Below are positions 17,157 through 20,343 of a DNA stretch of 20,343 nucleotides, piece by piece (within the stretch, counting starts at the first letter, position 1; each line of letters starts with the position of its first letter). This stretch comes from JBOGXF01 sp050694275 (GTDB lineage Bacteria; Actinomycetota; CADDZG01; WHSQ01). Under the pieces are notes generated by a model. That model ran no database searches, was not told where the DNA came from, and saw only the letters and a program-made list of their open reading frames with translations. The stretch spans positions 1-20,343 of the forward strand of contig JBOGXF010000008.1 in assembly GCA_050694275.1 (NCBI GenBank). The letters are read 5' to 3'. Position numbers and translations under genes: made by a program.

Positions 17157-17201
17157 CGAGTGGTCGCCACGCGCCCTCTGAGGGCGTTTCACGACCACTC
17201 G
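17157..17201 (+). repeat. Palindromic repeat, copy 3
   Basis: The same 45-base element as at 6815, with a perfect outer stem CGAGTGGTCG/CGACCACTCG and inner CGCCCT/AGGGCG stem. It differs from copies 1-2 in the triloop (CTG for CAC) and in the right-hand unpaired part. It sits between the convergent ends of the sugar dehydrogenase and LLM genes, where a symmetric hairpin could cap both transcripts, although neither side has a T-tract. Confidence 0.93.
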
Positions 17202-17214
17202 GCGGGGGGGCGGG

Positions 17215-18165
17215 TCAGGAGACGGCGGGGACGAGCTCCTTGCCGATCAGCTCGACCGTGTCGAGATCGTCGTGAAGGAGATGCTGGAGCATGACCCGGT
17301 CGATGCCGGCGTCGGCGAGCGTGCCGAGCGCCTCGATCGCCTGGTCGGCCGTCCCCACGACGCCGCGCTCCTTCATGCTCTCGAGGACCTCGCCGGGTTC
17401 CTCACCTCGGCCGCGCCATTCCGCAAGCCGGGCCGCGCGCCGGTGCAGGTCGGCGTCGGTCTCGCCGATCAAGACGCTCGTCATGAGAGAGAAGCGCAGG
17501 GTCTCCGGGTCGCGCCCCTCTTTGTCCCACGCGGCGGCCAGTGATTCCTTGCGGGAGCGGCACTCCTCGGGGGCCGCGAGCAGAGTGTTGTACTCGTCGG
17601 CCCACCGCGCCGCGAGCGCGACGCTGCGAGCACCCCCGCTGCCGCCGACGATGATCGGCGGGTGAGGGGTCTGCACCGGCTTGGGACGACCGTCGAGCGA
17701 GGACAGCCGATAGTGATCGCCGGTGAAGTCGAGCCCATCCTCGGTCCACGTCCGGTGGACGATCTCGAGTTGTTCGGCGAGCCGCCCCAGCCGGGTCGCG
17801 GTATCGGGGAACTCGAAGCCGTACGCGGCGTGCTCGAGCTCGTACCAGCCGGCACCCATCCCAAGCTCGACCCGGCCCCCGGAGATGTGATCGACGGTCG
17901 CCACGCTCTTGGCGAGGACCGAGGGGTGGCGGAAGGTCGCGGGGGAGACGAGGGTGCCGAGCCGGAGCCGGGTCGTGTGGGCCGCAAGCCCGGCCAGGGT
18001 CGTCCACGCGTCGAGCGATCCCAGCTCGGTCCTGCCCCGCACCGAGACGTAGTGGTCGGACCTGAAGAGGCCCTCGAGTCCGGCGCCCTCGGCGGTCCTG
18101 GCGAGGTCGAGCCACTGGTCCCACGTGACCCCCTCCTGCCCCTCGATCATCAGACAGAGTCGCAT
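17215..18165 (-). CDS. LLM-class flavin/F420-dependent oxidoreductase
   Basis: A 316-residue luciferase-like monooxygenase fold protein of the F420-dependent group common in Actinobacteria. Visible are GLFRSDHYV near residue 32, SGGRVELGMGAGW at residues 95-107 (typical of the F420 subgroup), PPIIVGGSGGA around 170, and the C-terminal GVVGTADQAIEAL. The substrate cannot be read; the choice between F420 and FMN is inferred from the family style. ATG at 18165 on the minus strand has GGGAGG 6-11 nt upstream. The start overlaps the end of the CadI/ArsI-type gene by 16 nt, so the two form an operon and the LLM gene shares its ArsR-type promoter. A role in handling arsenic- or metal-stressed metabolites is only a guess from this link. 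Confidence 0.88.
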   Translation of the reverse strand: MRLCLMIEGQEGVTWDQWLDLARTAEGAGLEGLFRSDHYVSVRGRTELGSLDAWTTLAGLAAHTTRLRLGTLVSPATFRHPSVLAKSVATVDHISGGRVELGMGAGWYELEHAAYGFEFPDTATRLGRLAEQLEIVHRTWTEDGLDFTGDHYRLSSLDGRPKPVQTPHPPIIVGGSGGARSVALAARWADEYNTLLAAPEECRSRKESLAAAWDKEGRDPETLRFSLMTSVLIGETDADLHRRAARLAEWRGRGEEPGEVLESMKERGVVGTADQAIEALGTLADAGIDRVMLQHLLHDDLDTVELIGKELVPAVS

Positions 18166-18623
18166 CCCGCTCCCTCCCGAAGGTTGCGCGTTTCACTACC
18201 ATCAGGGTCGTCAAACGCGCAACCTTGGAGGGCGAGGCAGGTGCCCTGATCGGAGCCGGGCGCGTCGGCGAGCACCGTGTACACCTCCCACGGGGCGCCG
18301 TCGGGATCCGCCACCCAGATCTTGTCCTGCAGGGCGTAGCAGCAGGTCACGCCGCTCTCCTCCCTGGTCGACAGGCCCCGGTCGCGGAGCCGGGCGTCGG
18401 CCTGGGCGACCTCGTCGCTGGACGCGACCTCGACCCCGAGGTGGTTGAGGGTCCCCCCGGCCCCGCCGTTCTCGATGAGGACGAGCTTGAGCGGGGGCTC
18501 GGCGATGGCGAAGTTGGCGTATCCCTCTCGCCGCTTGGCCGGCTCGGACTGAAAGAGCTTGCTGTAGAAGTCGACCGCGGCGTCGAGGTCGTTGACGTTG
18601 AGGGCGAGCTGGACGCGAGACAT
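18150..18623 (-). CDS. arsI: CadI/ArsI-type VOC protein (possible C-As bond lyase)
   Basis: A 157-residue VOC protein very close in pattern to mycobacterial CadI (cadmium-induced) and actinobacterial ArsI, which cleaves carbon-arsenic bonds in trivalent organoarsenicals. It opens SRVQLALNVNDLDAAVDFY, followed by AKRREGYANFAIAEPPLKL. The ArsI active-site set is present: metal ligands Gln5, His61 and Glu113, and the vicinal Cys94-Cys95 in TCCYALQDK that bind arsenic. Enzymatic activity is therefore plausible, though cadI is an alternative name. ATG at 18623 follows AAGGAGG. A much longer upstream reading frame through the metK region is a high-GC artefact. After residue 120 the C-terminus is variable; residues around 133-147 are encoded by a 14-bp perfect inverted repeat. 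Two ArsR-like operators overlap its promoter; no arsR gene is in the window. Confidence 0.9.
   Translation of the reverse strand: MSRVQLALNVNDLDAAVDFYSKLFQSEPAKRREGYANFAIAEPPLKLVLIENGGAGGTLNHLGVEVASSDEVAQADARLRDRGLSTREESGVTCCYALQDKIWVADPDGAPWEVYTVLADAPGSDQGTCLALQGCAFDDPDGSETRNLREGAGCDSV
18180..18226. repeat. 14-bp perfect inverted repeat inside the arsI 3' end
   Basis: AAGGTTGCGCGTTT (18180-18193) and AAACGCGCAACCTT (18213-18226) are perfect complements around a 19-nt loop. The element is fully within the coding sequence of the CadI/ArsI-type gene and ends 3 bases before the ribosome-binding site of the LLM gene on the minus strand. Part of it (GCGTTTCAC-ACCA) resembles the right half of palindromic repeat copies 3 and 4, so it may be a distant relative of that family. 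Confidence 0.9.
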
Positions 18624-18634
18624 TCCTTCCTCCT

Positions 18635-18655
18635 TATATCGACAACTGTCAATGT
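18635..18655 (-). promoter_or_regulatory. ArsR-type operator copy, proximal
   Basis: One of two near-identical 21-bp sites (TATATCGACAACTGTCAATGT) that match at 17 of 21 positions and lie 33 bp apart, about three helical turns. Each is an imperfect palindrome of the form ATYGACA-N2-TGTCRAT, typical of ArsR/SmtB family operators. This copy covers the predicted transcription start of the arsI-LLM operon. Confidence 0.65.
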
Positions 18656-18685
18656 ACCCTAGAGCCATATATCGATAGTTGTCAA
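18656..18685 (-). promoter_or_regulatory. Promoter of the arsI-LLM operon
   Basis: On the minus strand TTGACA (18685 down to 18680) and TAGGGT (18661 down to 18656) are separated by 18 bp, a near-consensus promoter. Transcription should begin near 18649. The -35 lies inside the distal operator and the start inside the proximal one, an arrangement suited to tight repression. Confidence 0.7.
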
Positions 18686-18688
18686 TGT
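18668..18688 (-). promoter_or_regulatory. ArsR-type operator copy, distal
   Basis: TATATCGATAGTTGTCAATGT, the second 21-bp site. It contains the complement of the -35 TTGACA, so a bound repressor would exclude RNA polymerase. Its ends (TATATCGA and TGTCAATGT) are identical to those of the proximal copy, while the centre differs. Confidence 0.65.
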
Positions 18689-18693
18689 CTTGC

Positions 18694-18746
18694 CCGCCGA
18701 GTGGTCGCGACGCGCCCCCTGAGGGCGTTTCACGACCACTCGGCGG
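18694..18746. repeat. Palindromic repeat, copy 4
   Basis: The 45-base core is at 18698-18742, and the outer stem is extended to 14 perfect base pairs (CCGCCGAGTGGTCG at 18694-18707 with CGACCACTCGGCGG at 18733-18746). The inner stem has a C-A mismatch compared with copy 3. It lies between the divergent arsI and metK promoters, where it is probably not transcribed, so a role purely as RNA hairpin does not explain this copy. Confidence 0.93.
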
Positions 18747-18775
18747 AAAGAACGGGTCGGGAGGGGGTCTCCATT

Positions 18776-18788
18776 TAGGATGCCGGTC
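18776..18788 (+). promoter_or_regulatory. Possible leaderless promoter for metK
   Basis: TAGGAT (18776-18781) ends exactly 7 nt before the second in-frame ATG of metK (18789), so that ATG would be +1. This is the same spacing as at the sugar dehydrogenase gene. The -35 is weak. A GGGAGGGGG run (18760-18768) is too far from either ATG for standard initiation. Confidence 0.38.
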
Positions 18789-19991
18789 ATGATCGAGCCC
18801 GACGGACACAGCCTGGTGACCTCCGAGTCGGTGACCGAGGGTCACCCCGACAAGCTCGCCGACCAGGTCTCGGACGCCGTGCTGGACGAGATCCTCGCCG
18901 AGGATCCGTTCGGGCGGGTCGCGTGCGAGACGTTGATCACGACCGGCTGGGTCGTCGTGGCGGGCGAGATAACGACCTCGACCTACGTCGACATCCCGGC
19001 AGTGGTGCGCCGGGTCGTCACCGACGTCGGCTACACGAGCAGCAAGATCGGCTTCGACGGCGCGACGTGTGGGGTCACGGTCGCGATCCAGGAGCAATCC
19101 CCGGACATCTCCCGCGGCGTCGACGCCTCGTGGGAGGAGCGCCTCGGCGAGATGACCGACGACGAGCTCGACAGCCTCGGCGCCGGCGACCAGGGGATGA
19201 TGGTCGGGTACGCGTGCCGGGACAACGACGACCTCATGCCGATGCCCATCTGGCTCGCCCATCGCTTCGCGCAACGCCTGTCCGAAGTCCGAAAGGCAGG
19301 CGTTCTTCCTTATCTGAGACCCGACGGCAAGACCCAGGTGACGATCGCCTACATAGACGGCGTCCCCGCCCGGCTCGACGCCGTCGTCTGCTCGACCCAG
19401 CATCAACCGAACGTCGACATCGACACGCTGCTGCAGCCCGATCTGCTGCAGCACGTGATCGAGCCGCTCATTCCCTCGGGCATCGACGCCGAGAACATGA
19501 AGGTGTTCGTGAACCCGACGGGCTTATTCGAGATCGGCGGGCCGAGAGCGGACACCGGCCTCACCGGCCGCAAGATCATCCTCGACACGTACGGGGGCAT
19601 GGCGCGTCACGGCGGGGGAGCGTTCTCCGGCAAGGACCCAACCAAGGTCGACCGTTCCGCGGCCTACGCCGCCCGCCACGTCGCAAAGAACGTCGTCGCC
19701 GCCGGTCTCGCCGATCGGTTCGAGATGCAGGTCGCGTACGCGATCGGCGTTGCCCACCCGGTGTCGATATCGATCGAGACCTTTGGGACCGAGACGGTCG
19801 ACCCGGCGCGCATCGTCAAGGCGATCGACGAGGTCTTCGATCTGCGCCCGGCGGCGATCATCCGCGCTCTCGATCTGCGCCGGCCCATCTACCGGAACAC
19901 TGCGGCCTACGGGCACTTCGGGCGCTCGGACAAGGACTTCACCTGGGAGCGCACGGACCGCGCCGATGATCTCCGGCGCCTCTGCGACTAG
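18780..19991 (+). CDS. metK: S-adenosylmethionine synthetase
   Basis: Makes SAM from methionine and ATP. 403 residues if started at ATG 18780; ATG 18789 removes three residues and would suit a leaderless transcript. Motifs: TSESVTEGHPDK (GHPDK at 21-25, ATP binding), the NPTGLFEIGGPRADTGLTGRK block, GGGAFSGKDPTKVDRSAAY (P-loop-like, near residues 277-295) and the C-terminal GHFGR. All three tandem domains are present at normal length. In Mycobacterium metK also follows coaBC; here it is displaced by about 2.7 kb of accessory genes and has its own promoter region. The tail overlaps the likely priA start by 26 nt. Confidence 0.97.
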   Translation: MPVMIEPDGHSLVTSESVTEGHPDKLADQVSDAVLDEILAEDPFGRVACETLITTGWVVVAGEITTSTYVDIPAVVRRVVTDVGYTSSKIGFDGATCGVTVAIQEQSPDISRGVDASWEERLGEMTDDELDSLGAGDQGMMVGYACRDNDDLMPMPIWLAHRFAQRLSEVRKAGVLPYLRPDGKTQVTIAYIDGVPARLDAVVCSTQHQPNVDIDTLLQPDLLQHVIEPLIPSGIDAENMKVFVNPTGLFEIGGPRADTGLTGRKIILDTYGGMARHGGGAFSGKDPTKVDRSAAYAARHVAKNVVAAGLADRFEMQVAYAIGVAHPVSISIETFGTETVDPARIVKAIDEVFDLRPAAIIRALDLRRPIYRNTAAYGHFGRSDKDFTWERTDRADDLRRLCD

Positions 19992-20343
19992 CGCGCAGAA
20001 GAGCGCAAGGGTTGCGTCGGTAATCCCCCTGGTCCCCGCGTGGCGGGTGGACCGAGCTTTCGACTACCGCGTCCCGGAGCCACTCGCCGAGCGCGTCCGG
20101 GCCGGCAGTCTCGTGCGCGTCCCGCTCGGGGCTCGCCGGGTGCGTGGGGTCGTGGTCGAGCTGCGCGACTCGGCTTCGATCGAGCGCCGGCTCGAGGACG
20201 TCGCCGCCGTGGTCGTGGAGCCGCCGATTGCGCCCCCTCCCCTCGACGAGCTCGCGCGGTGGGTCGCGCGCCGGTACGTGGTCCCCACCGGGCGGGTCTT
20301 CGAGCGCATGGTCCCGGCGCGCGTGCGGGCACGGGTCCCGGCC
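19966..20343 (+). CDS. priA: Primosomal protein N' (PriA), N-terminal part, cut by the window end
   Basis: An open frame from ATG 19966 runs to the window end without a stop (126 codons). After a loose N-terminus, the sequence PLVPAWRVDRAFDYRVPEPL, then VRAGSLVRVPLGARRVRGVV, is typical of the PriA 3'-DNA-end-binding domain, followed by LARWVARRYVVPTGRVFERMVP. PriA restarts replication at collapsed forks; many actinobacterial versions lack helicase motifs, which cannot be judged here because that part is missing. The ATG overlaps metK by 26 nt and has no strong ribosome-binding site, so the exact start is uncertain. The metK-priA order agrees with Mycobacterium and Streptomyces. Confidence 0.87.
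   Translation, partial: MISGASATSAQKSARVASVIPLVPAWRVDRAFDYRVPEPLAERVRAGSLVRVPLGARRVRGVVVELRDSASIERRLEDVAAVVVEPPIAPPPLDELARWVARRYVVPTGRVFERMVPARVRARVPA

Noticed and set aside
14631..17198. An 855-codon minus-strand frame over rpoZ, coaBC and the sugar dehydrogenase
   Set aside because: Same reason: a GC-driven shadow of three well-supported genes, rich in Arg, His, Asp and Gly without motifs.
17157..17201. Palindromic repeat as an intrinsic terminator
   Set aside because: No T-tract on either strand, and other copies lie inside an operon and between divergent promoters. It may still cap 3' ends here.
18150..19454. A 434-codon version of the arsI-like gene starting inside metK on the opposite strand
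   Set aside because: The real start at 18623 has a ribosome-binding site, a promoter and the CadI/ArsI N-terminus. The extra upstream part is antisense to metK.

Overview
The window is a chromosomal segment from a high-GC (about 70% by eye) actinobacterium. The strongest lineage marker is a 105-codon mIHF gene in the order mihF-gmk-rpoZ-coaBC-metK-priA, which is the actinobacterial arrangement known from Mycobacterium. Unlike Mycobacterium, this genome encodes the two-component class 1B dihydroorotate dehydrogenase (pyrK plus pyrD), which points to a deeper-branching or uncultured actinobacterial lineage. The species cannot be named from the sequence.

Layout. Positions 130-963 encode an exported PKD-like protein of unknown role. 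efp and nusB follow at 1083-2109. Positions 2120-13368 hold a complete de novo UMP operon: promoter, PyrR-binding RNA hairpin, 16-residue leader peptide, intrinsic terminator, then pyrR-pyrB-pyrC-carA-(35-aa basic ORF)-(VOC protein)-carB-pyrK-pyrD-pyrF-pyrE. Most junctions overlap by 4 nt or lie within 5 nt. The one loose junction, VOC-carB, is filled by two copies of a palindromic repeat. A new promoter at 13454-13483 starts mihF-gmk-rpoZ-coaBC. An accessory island lies between coaBC and metK: a PQQ-type sugar dehydrogenase lipoprotein, and on the minus strand a CadI/ArsI-type VOC protein followed by an F420-type LLM flavoprotein. Two ArsR-like operator copies cover the minus-strand promoter. 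metK and the start of priA complete the window.

How the parts fit. The pyr genes convert glutamine/bicarbonate, aspartate and PRPP to UMP. The leader (2161-2254) is laid out so that PyrR could control translation of a leader peptide. That translation decides whether a terminator forms, and the terminator also buries the pyrR ribosome-binding site. This resembles the model proposed for the Thermus pyr operon more than the Bacillus antiterminator. Downstream, gmk, rpoZ, coaBC and metK are housekeeping genes for GMP phosphorylation, RNA polymerase, CoA and SAM synthesis.

Beyond the known genes, the most notable items are the PyrR/leader-peptide/terminator gate, the 35-aa lysine/arginine-rich ORF and VOC gene wired into the pyr operon, a four-copy family of 45-bp palindromes in three different genomic contexts, and a separate 14-bp perfect inverted repeat inside the coding 3' end of the CadI/ArsI gene. 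I saw no tRNA, rRNA, CRISPR array, transposase or prophage gene.
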